In this document: piece after piece, positions 1 to 9,252 of the stretch
How positions within the stretch are numbered: position 1 is the first letter of the stretch
Layout: each line of letters opens with the position of its first letter
From: JAFGLY01 sp041309225
GTDB taxonomy: Bacteria; Myxococcota_A; UBA796; JAFGLY01
Length of the DNA: 14,241 bases
Assembly (NCBI GenBank): GCA_041309225.1
Contig: JBFYZZ010000279.1
Coordinates: 1 to 14,241 of the forward strand
Direction of reading: 5' to 3'
The notes under the pieces: model-generated
What the model saw: only the letters and a program-made list of their open reading frames with translations
Told to the model about the DNA's origin: nothing
Database searches by the model: none
Program-made: the position numbers and the translations under genes

Positions 1-701
1 CGGCGGGCCCGATCCGCCCGGGCGGCGAGATCGCCGGAGGCGACGTGGACGCGGCCGTCATCGCCGATGTCCGCGAGCCCCGAGGCCGCCAGCCGGCCGA
101 GCGCCTCGTCCCGGACCTCCCAGGCCTGGACGGCAGTCCCGAGGGTGGCCGCCAGGGTGGTGCCGAGGATGTCCTCGCTGCGGCCGATCCGCGCGTGGAC
201 GAGCATCTCGCGCTCGGCGTCCTCGCAGAGGATGCCCCCGACCGAGGGACCGGTGCGGAAGCGCCCGCCGCCGAAGATCCCGCCCGCCTCCTCGTGGGCC
301 TCGCGGCAGGCCGCCTCGCGCGCCTGGCACCGCGCCAGACCGGCCTGGAACTCCGGGCCCACGCGCTGGAGCAGATCGCCCGGGGCGCCGCCCTCCGGGG
401 AGAGGACGAGGGAGGCCGAGCCGGCGGGCACGGGCACGGCGGATGCCGCCGGATCCGGGGACGGTCGGGGCTCCCACCCGATCCCGCCCGCCTCCTCGCC
501 CGCCCGGACGTCGGCCTCGGGGAGGGATCCGGCCCCGGAGCGGATCCGCTCGAGCACGGCCGCGTTGCCGATCCGGTCCTGGAGCGCGAGGGGGCCGCCC
601 TCGCGCTCCGGCCTCCGGCGGCGGGGGGATCGGGCCTCTGGGACGGGACGGGATCGGGCCTCGGGACCCTGGGGAGCGACGGCGCGACGGCGGATGGACA
701 T
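1..701 (-). CDS. Unknown protein with LQDRIGNAAV motif, N-terminal part (runs off left edge)
   Basis: The first 233 codons are present and the frame stays open to the window edge. ATG at 701-699 is preceded by AGGAGG with six bases of spacing, so the start is well supported. Residues 1-36 are Arg/Pro-rich and basic, with no signal peptide. Residues 38-53 carry LALQDRIGNAAVLERI, a short motif like the LQ-x-x-x-GN-x-AV-x-x-L stretch often seen in proteins encoded near DUF4157/eCIS-core genes. Residues 60-105 are a low-complexity linker. A Cys-containing helical segment follows at about 108-165 (Cys125, 132, 159), then a mixed region to the edge. I recognise no catalytic domain. The gene lies downstream of dnaE2 in the same direction but has its own probable promoter. 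Function unknown; an eCIS-associated role is inference from one short motif. Confidence 0.72.
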   Translation of the reverse strand, partial: MSIRRRAVAPQGPEARSRPVPEARSPRRRRPEREGGPLALQDRIGNAAVLERIRSGAGSLPEADVRAGEEAGGIGWEPRPSPDPAASAVPVPAGSASLVLSPEGGAPGDLLQRVGPEFQAGLARCQAREAACREAHEEAGGIFGGGRFRTGPSVGGILCEDAEREMLVHARIGRSEDILGTTLAATLGTAVQAWEVRDEALGRLAASGLADIGDDGRVHVASGDLAARADRAR

Positions 702-707
702 GACGGC

Positions 708-713
708 CTCCTG
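708..713 (-). promoter_or_regulatory. Ribosome binding site of the left-edge gene
   Basis: On the minus strand AGGAGG stands six bases before the ATG at 701-699. This is a full Shine-Dalgarno match and fixes the start of the left-edge gene. Confidence 0.7.
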
Positions 714-725
714 CCCACCCGTCAT

Positions 726-742
726 CGCCAGGATCGTGCCAG
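726..742 (-). promoter_or_regulatory. Probable sigma-54 (-24/-12) promoter
   Basis: The minus strand reads CTGGCACGATCCTGGCG. Against the sigma-54 consensus YTGGCACG-RNNN-TTGCW, the whole -24 block and the essential GC of the -12 block match at correct spacing; only the second T and the last W of the -12 block differ. Transcription would start near 715, leaving a short leader that contains the AGGAGG site. Sigma-54 promoters depend on an AAA+ enhancer-binding protein bound upstream, and paired repeats at 827-866 lie at a suitable distance. Predicted from sequence only. Confidence 0.5.
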
Positions 743-826
743 CCGCACGACCCGATCCGAGCATTCTTCCATGCGCCTCGAAGGCTGGTTTTTCGAGTCG
801 GCCCCTCAGCCGCCCCAGACGTGGGG

Positions 827-866
827 GTGTCGGTGGGTGTCGAAATCCGACACTTCGTTCGACACC
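827..866. promoter_or_regulatory. Paired GTGTCG / CGACAC inverted repeats, possible activator sites
   Basis: Four copies of one hexamer occur here: GTGTCG at 827-832 and 837-842, and its complement CGACAC at 848-853 and 860-865. The central pair forms GTGTCG-N5-CGACAC (837-853), the 6-5-6 layout of NtrC-type sites. The outer pair extends to a 10-bp inverted repeat (835-844 with 858-867). The block lies about 110-150 bp upstream of the predicted sigma-54 start, where enhancer-binding proteins usually sit. It also lies just after the dnaE2 stop (879), so a hairpin ending dnaE2 transcription is the alternative, but no T-run follows. Confidence 0.4.
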
Positions 867-878
867 CCCCGGGCGAGC

Positions 879-4127
<3,249 letters not shown>

Positions 4128-4151
4128 GTTCGACGGGTCTCGGATCCGGAT

Positions 4152-4165
4152 TGAACATATGTTCA
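4152..4165. promoter_or_regulatory. LexA-type SOS box upstream of dnaE2
   Basis: TGAACATATGTTCA is a perfect 14-bp palindrome containing GAAC-N4-GTTC, the LexA operator core known from Bacillus and actinobacteria. It overlaps the -10 hexamer of the predicted dnaE2 promoter, so bound LexA would block polymerase. dnaE2 is a classic SOS gene, which strengthens the call. No second copy was seen elsewhere in the window. Confidence 0.8.
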
Positions 4166-4182
4166 TGTCCGGATCCGTGCAA
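4154..4182 (-). promoter_or_regulatory. Probable sigma-70-type promoter of dnaE2
   Basis: On the minus strand TTGCAC (4182-4177) and TATGTT (4159-4154) are separated by exactly 17 bases. The -35 match is weak and the -10 match is fair (4 of 6). Transcription would begin near 4147, giving a leader of about 20 bases to the GTG at 4127 and excluding the ATG at 4166. The -10 lies inside the LexA palindrome, a typical repression layout. Confidence 0.45.
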
Positions 4183-4201
4183 CCCTGCAGGCGCCGCCCG
4201 T

Positions 4202-4975
4202 TCACCTGCCGAGGAGATCGACCTCCTCCCCTGCCGAGAGACCGCTCGAGCCCGCCCCCACGAACGTGGCCCGGCCGTCGCAGGCTTCGTGGAAGTGGAC
4301 GGTGCCGACGTCGACCCCGACGTCGGTGGCGCTCCCCCGGACGGCTTCGATGCCGGCGGTGCCCGAGATCGGGTTCAGGCGGCACGACGGCGTGGTGACC
4401 GCGAGGGCCAGGCCCGACTCGATCACGGCGGTGACCGCCGGTCCGCCGGCCACCCACTGGCGGGCGCCCTGCAGCGTCCAGGCATCGTCCCCCAGGTCCG
4501 AGGGGGTCGCCCCCGTGTCCACCGCCACCACCCAGGCGCCCTGCACGACCTCGGCGGCCGCGCCGTCGACCGTGATGTCGGTGTCGGCCCACGCGACCAG
4601 GAGGCCGCCCGTGCGCGGCGTCACCGTGGCGGCCCCCACCTCCTCGAGGACGGGCGGGCGGGCGTCCACGGCGAGGTCGTCGAACACCGCAGCGAAGAGG
4701 AGCGCGTCGGGCGACACCTCCAGGGCGGTGACGAGCGCCTCCCCGGAGGGGACGGCCCCGAGCGCTGGCGAGCAGCCGATCCCCGGGGCGAGGGTCCAGA
4801 CCCCGGGGGCCTCCGCCCGGATGCACGGCCCCTCCACCCCACCGGCCGCCGCCCAGGCCAGCGTGCCGGCCCAGGCGATCGGGGACGCGGCGCGGATCAG
4901 CGCGTCCACCGAGCCGATGTCCGGAGGGGCACAGGCGGCGAGGAGGAGGAGGGCCGCCGGAACGGGGTGTCGCAT
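4202..4975 (-). CDS. Putative lipoprotein, unknown function
   Basis: This 257-residue protein begins MRHPVPAALLLLAACAPP: a short hydrophobic signal ending in a clear lipobox (LAAC, Cys15), so it should be lipidated and anchored outside the cytoplasm. The mature part is rich in Ala, Val, Gly and Asp, is probably mostly beta strand, and has four more Cys (in GPCIRAEAP, GIGCSP, PSCRLN and EACDGR) that could form two disulfides. I recognise no known domain. It ends 35 bases before the dnaE2 promoter region and runs in the same direction; its 5' end faces the TfoX-like gene across a 66-base divergent gap. Codon use is typical of the window and the ribosome site is weak. Confidence 0.8.
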   Translation of the reverse strand: MRHPVPAALLLLAACAPPDIGSVDALIRAASPIAWAGTLAWAAAGGVEGPCIRAEAPGVWTLAPGIGCSPALGAVPSGEALVTALEVSPDALLFAAVFDDLAVDARPPVLEEVGAATVTPRTGGLLVAWADTDITVDGAAAEVVQGAWVVAVDTGATPSDLGDDAWTLQGARQWVAGGPAVTAVIESGLALAVTTPSCRLNPISGTAGIEAVRGSATDVGVDVGTVHFHEACDGRATFVGAGSSGLSAGEEVDLLGR

Positions 4976-5041
4976 GGCCCCAGGATAGCCCGGGCCGGGC
5001 CACGCGCGGTATGCTGGCCCCCCCGTTCCCAGGAGGTCCCC

Positions 5042-5398
5042 GTGGAGTGGCGCCCCGTACCCCCCGCCACCGTCGCCCTCTTCGAGCGCCTCCTGCCCGC
5101 CCATCCCGACGTGCGACGCCGGCCCATGTTCGGCTGCCCGTGCGCGTTCGCCCACGGCCACATGTTCCTCGGCACCCACCAGGACACGCTGCTGCTGCGC
5201 CTCGCGGCGGCCGATCGTGAGGCCTTCCTCGCGCTGCCCGACGCGGCGCCCTTCACGCCGGTCCCGGGTCGCACCATGCGGGAGTATGCCGTGGCGACCG
5301 GCAGCCTCGCCGCCGACCCGGAGGCGCTGGCCCCCTGGGTGGCGCGCAGCCTCGCCTACGCCCTCTCCCTGCCCGAGAAGACCCGCCGGCGGCGCTGA
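5042..5398 (+). CDS. TfoX/Sxy N-terminal domain protein
   Basis: A 118-residue soluble protein. GTG at 5042 is preceded by AGGAGG at 5031-5036 with five bases of spacing, which decides the start over the out-of-frame ATG at 5011. The pattern RRPMFGCPCAFAHGHMFLG, LLLRLAAADREAFLALP, PGRTMREYAVATGSLAADPEALAPWVARSLAYA follows the TfoX N-terminal domain (MFGG-x-GIY-x-x-GKMFA, then PG-x-x-M-x-x-Y and a DPEEL-x-x-W helix). The C-terminal domain of full-length Sxy is absent. Stand-alone TfoX-N proteins are common outside the gamma-proteobacteria and have no settled function, so a role in competence should not be assumed. It is followed 15 bases later by the thioesterase gene, probably in one operon. 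Confidence 0.82.
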   Translation: MEWRPVPPATVALFERLLPAHPDVRRRPMFGCPCAFAHGHMFLGTHQDTLLLRLAAADREAFLALPDAAPFTPVPGRTMREYAVATGSLAADPEALAPWVARSLAYALSLPEKTRRRR

Positions 5399-5413
5399 CC
5401 GCCCGGAGACGCC

Positions 5414-5911
5414 ATGCCCGACACCCCCGCCTTCCAGGACCTCTACCCGGACGACGTCGCCGCCTGCTACGGGTGCGGCCGCCTGAACCCGCACGGCCAC
5501 CACATCCGCTCCTTCTGGGACGGCGACGAGACCGTCTGCACGTTCACGCCCGAGCCGTACCACACCGCCATCCCCGGCTTCGTCTACGGCGGGCTCATCG
5601 CCTCGCTCATCGACTGCCACTCCACCGGCACGGCGGCGGCGGCGGCAGCGCGAGCCGAGGGTCGCCCGCTCGACGGCGATCCGCCCTACCGGTTCGTCAC
5701 GGCCTCCCTCCACGTGGACTACCTGCGCCCCACGCCCCTCGGGCCGCCCCTCACCGTGCGGGGTCGGGTCAGGGAGATCCGCGGGCGCAAGGTGATCGTG
5801 GAGGCCACGCTCTCGGCCGGGGGCGAGGTGTGCGCCCGGGGCGAGGTGGTCGCGGTGCGCATGCCCGACACCTTCCGTCCGCGGCCGCCAGGCGAGGCCC
5901 CGGCCTGCTGA
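5414..5911 (+). CDS. PaaI-family hotdog-fold acyl-CoA thioesterase
   Basis: A 165-residue cytosolic protein with one hotdog domain, predicted to hydrolyse acyl-CoA thioesters. An N-terminal CYGCGRLNPHGHHIRSF segment (18-34), typical of one PaaI/THEM4-like subgroup, precedes the hotdog helix VYGGLIASLIDCHSTGTA (58-75). Asp67 takes the position of the usual catalytic acid; the common HGG is VYGG here, so His is replaced by Tyr58. Strands VTASLHVDYLRPTPLG (95-110) and GRKVIVEATLSAGGEVCARGEV complete the fold. ATG at 5414 has GGAG nine bases upstream. The gene follows the TfoX-like gene by 15 bases and converges with the membrane protein gene ending at 5987. The substrate cannot be told from sequence. 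Confidence 0.88.
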   Translation: MPDTPAFQDLYPDDVAACYGCGRLNPHGHHIRSFWDGDETVCTFTPEPYHTAIPGFVYGGLIASLIDCHSTGTAAAAAARAEGRPLDGDPPYRFVTASLHVDYLRPTPLGPPLTVRGRVREIRGRKVIVEATLSAGGEVCARGEVVAVRMPDTFRPRPPGEAPAC

Positions 5912-5986
5912 TCCCCCGGGTCGGCGTACGGCCCAGGCAGCGAGGAGCCGGGCGGGTCGGATGTACCCAGGGACCGCAAGGGCGGC

Positions 5987-7414
5987 CTAGGGCACCCCCG
6001 GCTCGAGCACCACCCAGGACCGCGCGCGCAGCACCCGCCGGAACCCGGGGGGCTGCCGCCCGTGGAGGGGCACGAGGCCCGGCTGGTCGCGGGCGGTGCG
6101 GCCGGCCTCCAGCGCCACGCACCGCATGCCGGTGCGCTCCATGACGACGGCGAGGTCGGCCGGGCCGAGGCCGCGCGCGTCGGGGGCGATGGACCGGAGC
6201 GAGGCGGCTGCCTCCACCCACCCGTCGCGCCGGGCGTGAAACCACGGGGAGTTGGACACGAACGGCCCCTCGAGCCGGCCGGCCTCGCGGGCGATCGCGG
6301 CCACCGCCACGGCCTCCGGCGTGGGCGCGCGTGCTTCCGGGGCCGCCCGGACGGCCAGGATCACGCCTGCGATCCCGAGCAGCACCGCTCCTCCCCGCGC
6401 CGTCGGCTGCGCGAGGCGGGCGGTGGCGGGCGCGAGCGCGAGGAGGGCCGCCAGCCCCGCCGGGAGGAAGGCGACCCCGAGCAGCACGGCCACGTGCGCC
6501 GGGAGCACGAGGCGGGGGTTGGAGAACAGGAGACCCAGACCCGCCAGGTGGAGGACGGCCAGCCCGGCGAGCAGCGCCGCCCGCCGGTCCCTCGTGATCA
6601 GCCCCACCGCGAGGCCCGCCACGCCGAGAATCCCCGCCGGGCCGCCCGCGGCCAGGCCGAGCGCCCGCGCGAAGCCGCCGGGCCAGCGCCGGAGCGTGTC
6701 GAGCGCCCACGGCGAGGCGTGGTGTCCCACGGCGATGGCCAGGTTGCCCCGCTGGTCGGGCAGGGGGGAGGCCCCCGCGATCCAGGCCCCCACGACGTGG
6801 GGCGCGATCCCCACCCCGACGCCGGCCAGCGCCGCCCACCGCCGCGGGGCGGCGAGGAGCACGAGGAGCGGCACGGGGAGGGCCGTGTAGCGCACGAGGC
6901 AGGCCGCCCCGGCCACCCCCCCGGCCAGGAGCGAGCACCGCCACGCGACTGCGGGGTCCGGCGCCTCGCGGGCCCGGGCGGCCAGGAGGAGCGCGGTCAC
7001 GGAGAGGGCGGTGGCGGGCAGGTCGGTCCCCTCGAGCACGCCGGAGGCCAGCACCGTGCCGGAGCCGAGGATCCAGAGCGCGGCGCCGAGGCCGAGGGAA
7101 CGGGCGACCACCCCGGCCAGGAGCGCGCCGGACAGGACCCCGAGGACCTCCCCGGCGAGCACGACGTCCCCGAGGATCGCCCGGCCCGCCGCCAGGAGCG
7201 CGGGGTAGCCCACCGGATAGAGCGGATGCATCCAGGCCAGCGGGTCGCCCAGCTGGCGGGCCCGGTCCGCGAAGCCGACGAAGTCCACGAAGGAGATGCC
7301 CGGACGGCCCGAGGTGCACCAGCCCAGGAGGCCGGCGGTCGCGAGCGCGGCGACGGCCGCCCGTCCCCACCCGGACCACCACCCTCCGGCGGGTGGGAGA
7401 GGACGTCCGGGCAC
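5987..7414 (-). CDS. Polytopic membrane protein, GT-C glycosyltransferase-like
   Basis: This 475-residue integral membrane protein has roughly ten hydrophobic segments (about 17-33, 85-104, 109-127, 132-147, 160-188, 193-212, 250-273, 278-297, 302-328, 340-356) and a soluble C-terminal tail (365-475). The first extracytoplasmic loop has VDFVGFADRARQLGDPLAW followed by HPLYPVGYPALLA, the arrangement seen in GT39/PMT-type enzymes that transfer sugars from polyprenyl-phosphate carriers, with Asp44 or Asp50 as candidate catalytic residues. A second acidic site is GTDLPATAL (129-137). The GTG start at 7414 lies 18 bases after the stop of the upstream lipoprotein gene, suggesting one transcript. 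Donor and acceptor are unknown; other GT-C-fold proteins are possible. Confidence 0.8.
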   Translation of the reverse strand: MPGRPLPPAGGWWSGWGRAAVAALATAGLLGWCTSGRPGISFVDFVGFADRARQLGDPLAWMHPLYPVGYPALLAAGRAILGDVVLAGEVLGVLSGALLAGVVARSLGLGAALWILGSGTVLASGVLEGTDLPATALSVTALLLAARAREAPDPAVAWRCSLLAGGVAGAACLVRYTALPVPLLVLLAAPRRWAALAGVGVGIAPHVVGAWIAGASPLPDQRGNLAIAVGHHASPWALDTLRRWPGGFARALGLAAGGPAGILGVAGLAVGLITRDRRAALLAGLAVLHLAGLGLLFSNPRLVLPAHVAVLLGVAFLPAGLAALLALAPATARLAQPTARGGAVLLGIAGVILAVRAAPEARAPTPEAVAVAAIAREAGRLEGPFVSNSPWFHARRDGWVEAAASLRSIAPDARGLGPADLAVVMERTGMRCVALEAGRTARDQPGLVPLHGRQPPGFRRVLRARSWVVLEPGVP

Positions 7415-7432
7415 GGCCGCACCCCGCCCGCG

Positions 7433-8080
7433 TCAGCGGTATTCGGGGAGGTCCTGGCCACGGACGAAGGCCAGGAGATCCGCGTAGAGATCGCCGATGA
7501 AGGCCGCCACCTCGTCCTCGCCGGTGGTGGCCGCGTCGAGCCGCTCCTCGAACTCGACGCCGGTGGTCCCGTCGTCCTGGCCGAGGAGCACGACCGATCC
7601 GATCATCAGGTCGATGAGGGAGCTCCCCTCGACCTTCTCGAAACGGATGCCCACGACCTCGGGGGCCTCCCGCTCGCCTTCGACCACCCCCTGGTCCCAG
7701 CGGATGTCGAACTCGAGGGTGACGAGATCCACCACCGTGTTGTGGGCCACGATGGCCACGTCGTAGACCGGTTCCTCCTCGTCGCAGGACCACTCGGTCA
7801 CCCGTCGCTGGTCCACCAGCACGGTGCAGACCTCGAAGGCCGCCCAGACCCGGGCGGGACGGGCATGGATCCAGGCCCGGGCGTGCCCCCAGGCCCCGAG
7901 GTCGTCCTCGCCCGTGACCAGGTGGAGGATCTCCGGGTGCTCATCGTCACCGTCGGGTTCCGGCCAGTCCGCGGCGTTGTCCTCGATCGGGGCCAGCCCG
8001 GGCGGGAACACCGGCGGATCGTCCCCGAGGAGCGAGCAGCCGGGCGCGGAGACGGCGAGCAGGGCGAGGAGGGAGCGCAT
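7433..8080 (-). CDS. Small lipoprotein with SRPBCC (START-like) domain
   Basis: A 215-residue protein starting MRSLLALLAVSAPGC: a short hydrophobic leader ending at Cys15. The lipobox (APGC) is imperfect, so lipidation is likely but not certain. After a Pro/Asp/Glu-rich spacer (20-55), the segment WGHARAWIHARPARVWAAFEV (about 63-83) has the beta-helix opening of SRPBCC/START-like ligand-binding folds. The later strands (VYDVAIVAHNTVVDLVTLEFDIRW, VGIRFEKVEG, TTGVEFEERLDA) and a C-terminal helix (DEVAAFIGDLYADLLAFVRG) fit that fold. Such domains bind hydrophobic ligands in a long cavity. It lies 56 bases downstream of the redoxin gene and 18 bases upstream of the membrane protein gene. The domain call rests on pattern only. 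Confidence 0.75.
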   Translation of the reverse strand: MRSLLALLAVSAPGCSLLGDDPPVFPPGLAPIEDNAADWPEPDGDDEHPEILHLVTGEDDLGAWGHARAWIHARPARVWAAFEVCTVLVDQRRVTEWSCDEEEPVYDVAIVAHNTVVDLVTLEFDIRWDQGVVEGEREAPEVVGIRFEKVEGSSLIDLMIGSVVLLGQDDGTTGVEFEERLDAATTGEDEVAAFIGDLYADLLAFVRGQDLPEYR

Positions 8081-8136
8081 GGGTCGGGCGGGCTGTCCCG
8101 GAGGCTATCCGGACCCTCCCGGCTCGGCACCCGGGC

Positions 8137-9177
8137 TCACGGGTAGGGCGTGGGGAGTACCGCCTCGATGGCGTCCGTGTCGATACCCTCGTCGCGCGCG
8201 ATCACCTCGGCCCCGGGACCGATGAGGTACGCCGAGGGGTGCCGGCGGTCCACGTCGTAGGCACCCGTGGCCCGGAACCGGCCGTCGGCCACCACGGGGA
8301 AGGTCATGTCGTAGTAATCGGCCCAGGCGGCGAGGTCCGCGGTGTCGGGCTCGGACCGGCTGGTGTCCTCGGCGTAGGCGGCGATGATGATGAACCCGTA
8401 GGGCTCGTACTCCTCGTAGATGCTCTGGAGGCTCACGGCCACCGACTGGCAGGCGCCTCACCAGAAGTGACCGGTGGTGATGAGCACCGCCCGATCGCAG
8501 AAGTCGTGGAGGTGGACCGTGTCGCCGTACTGGTCGAGCAGCGCGAAGTCCGGGGCGATGGCGCCCACCGTGTACCCGGTGGACGTGATGTCGTCCCGGC
8601 AGGCGCCCATGGCCCATCCACCCGTGTAGGGGCGGTCGGCGGCGTCGAGGGGATCGGTGTAGCCGGACACCTCGTCCCCGTCGTCGTACCCGTCGGCGTC
8701 GCTGTCGGGCTCCAGCGGATCCGTGCCGTGCGAGGATACCTCGTCACCGTCCGAGAGCCCGTCGTCGTCGGAGTCGACGTCCTCGGGATCGGTGCCCAGC
8801 AGCGCCTCCTCGTCGTCGGTGAGCCCGTCCTCGTCCGAATCGGGATCGGGCTCCTCGCCGGTGTCCACGTCGGCGTCGGCGTCGGCGTCGGCATCCGCGT
8901 CGGCGTCGGCGTCGGCATCCGCGTCGGCATCCGTGTCCGCGTCGGTGTCGGCGTCGGTGTCGGCGTCGGTGTCGGCGTCGGTGTCGGCGTCGGTGTCGGC
9001 GTCGGTGTCGGCGTCGGTGTCGGCGTCGGTGTCGGTGTCGGCGTCGGTGTCGGCGTCGGTGTCGGTGTCGGCGTCCGCATCGGCGTCCGCATCGGCGTCC
9101 GCGTTCGCCGTATCGTCCGTGGACTCGGGGGCGCAGGCGGCCAGGAACCAGAGGGCGAGGGGAAGGTACGGGGCCAC
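8137..9177 (-). CDS. Probable selenoprotein: redoxin-domain lipoprotein with Trp-Sec-Gly-Ala-Cys active site
   Basis: Read with TGA codon 240 as selenocysteine this gives 346 residues. Residues 1-15 are a lipoprotein signal (MAPYLPLALWFLAAC, Cys15). Residues 26-105 alternate Asp with Ala or Thr; 110-180 hold thrombospondin type 3-like calcium-binding repeats (DSDEDGLTDDEE, DSDDDGLSDGDE, DSDADGYDDGDE). Residues 202-346 form an AhpC/TlpA-like thioredoxin fold: VGAIAPDFALLDQYGDTVHL, then ITTGHFW-Sec-GAC-QSVAVSLQSIYEEY and a cis-Pro-like HPSAYLI. Sec240 and Cys243 replace the usual CxxC. The frame continues unbroken for 106 conserved-looking codons after the TGA, and a SECIS-like hairpin follows it. 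GTG at 9177 is chosen over GTG at 9216 because GGAG stands seven bases before it and it gives a compact signal peptide. Likely an extracytoplasmic thiol oxidoreductase or peroxidase. Conventional gene callers would split it at 8458. Confidence 0.82.
8421..8451 (-). promoter_or_regulatory. Bacterial SECIS-like hairpin
   Basis: In the mRNA the upper hairpin is GGUGGC-CGUGA-GCCUCC (8443-8427): five Watson-Crick pairs around one U-U mismatch and a five-base loop with GU near its top. The loop begins 20 bases after the UGA, inside the roughly 16-37 base range known for bacterial SECIS elements. The E. coli fdhF upper stem (GGUUGC-AGGUCU-GCACC) has the same start, a bulged U at the equivalent height and a G/U-containing loop. 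A short lower stem, UGC (8451-8449) with GCA (8423-8421), is possible. SelB would bind here to deliver Sec-tRNA. Folded by eye. Confidence 0.6.
8458..8460 (-). other. In-frame TGA, predicted selenocysteine codon (Sec240)
   Basis: The codon order is GGT CAC TTC TGG TGA GGC GCC TGC. TGA falls exactly where thioredoxin-like proteins have the nucleophilic Cys of W-C-x-x-C, with the resolving Cys three codons later. Reading continues in frame to the TGA at 8137. A TGC-to-TGA sequencing error or nonsense mutation would look similar, but neither would explain the hairpin downstream. Confidence 0.8.
8863..9102 (-). repeat. Minisatellite encoding alternating Asp-Ala/Asp-Thr stalk
   Basis: About 240 bases consist of GTCGGC/GTCGGT-type hexamers on the plus strand, many arranged as near-perfect 12-bp units between about 8935 and 9075. 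On the minus strand they encode residues 26-105 of the redoxin lipoprotein, alternating Asp with Ala or Thr (about 40 Asp). The length is a multiple of three per unit, so slippage would change stalk length without breaking the frame. Confidence 0.85.
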
Positions 9178-9189
9178 GGGGACTCCAGG

Positions 9190-9204
9190 GGGCGCCGAGC
9201 GCCC
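9190..9204 (-). other. GC-rich hairpin in the leader of the selenoprotein gene
   Basis: GGGCGC-TCG-GCGCCC is a perfect 6-bp stem with a three-base loop, just upstream of the GGAG before the GTG at 9177. No T-run follows, so it is not a standard terminator. It could affect ribosome access or simply be a product of high GC. Confidence 0.35.
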
Positions 9205-9252
9205 GGTGGGGTGCACCCTACCGATGCACGACCCCCCCCGACCGTTTCGTCG

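Noticed and set aside
777..797. Hairpin CTCGAA...TTCGAG as dnaE2 terminator
   Set aside because: The stem is only 6 bp with a nine-base loop, lies about 80 bases after the stop, and has no clear T-run on the minus strand.
5011..5220. Short plus-strand frame from ATG at 5011
   Set aside because: It is out of frame with the TfoX-N domain, Arg/Pro-rich, and lacks a ribosome site, while GTG at 5042 has AGGAGG.
5912..5986. Bidirectional terminator between the convergent thioesterase and membrane protein genes
   Set aside because: No convincing inverted repeat with a T-run was found in the 75-base gap; only short GC-rich complementarities.
8458..8460. Nonsense mutation making the redoxin gene a pseudogene
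   Set aside because: The break is a single TGA precisely at the redox Cys, the frame is intact to a normal stop, and a SECIS-like hairpin follows. Chance would rarely place a stop there, although a TGC-to-TGA sequencing error cannot be fully excluded.
8863..9102. CRISPR or other noncoding array
   Set aside because: The repeats are contiguous 6/12-bp units with no spacers and lie in frame within a lipoprotein gene.
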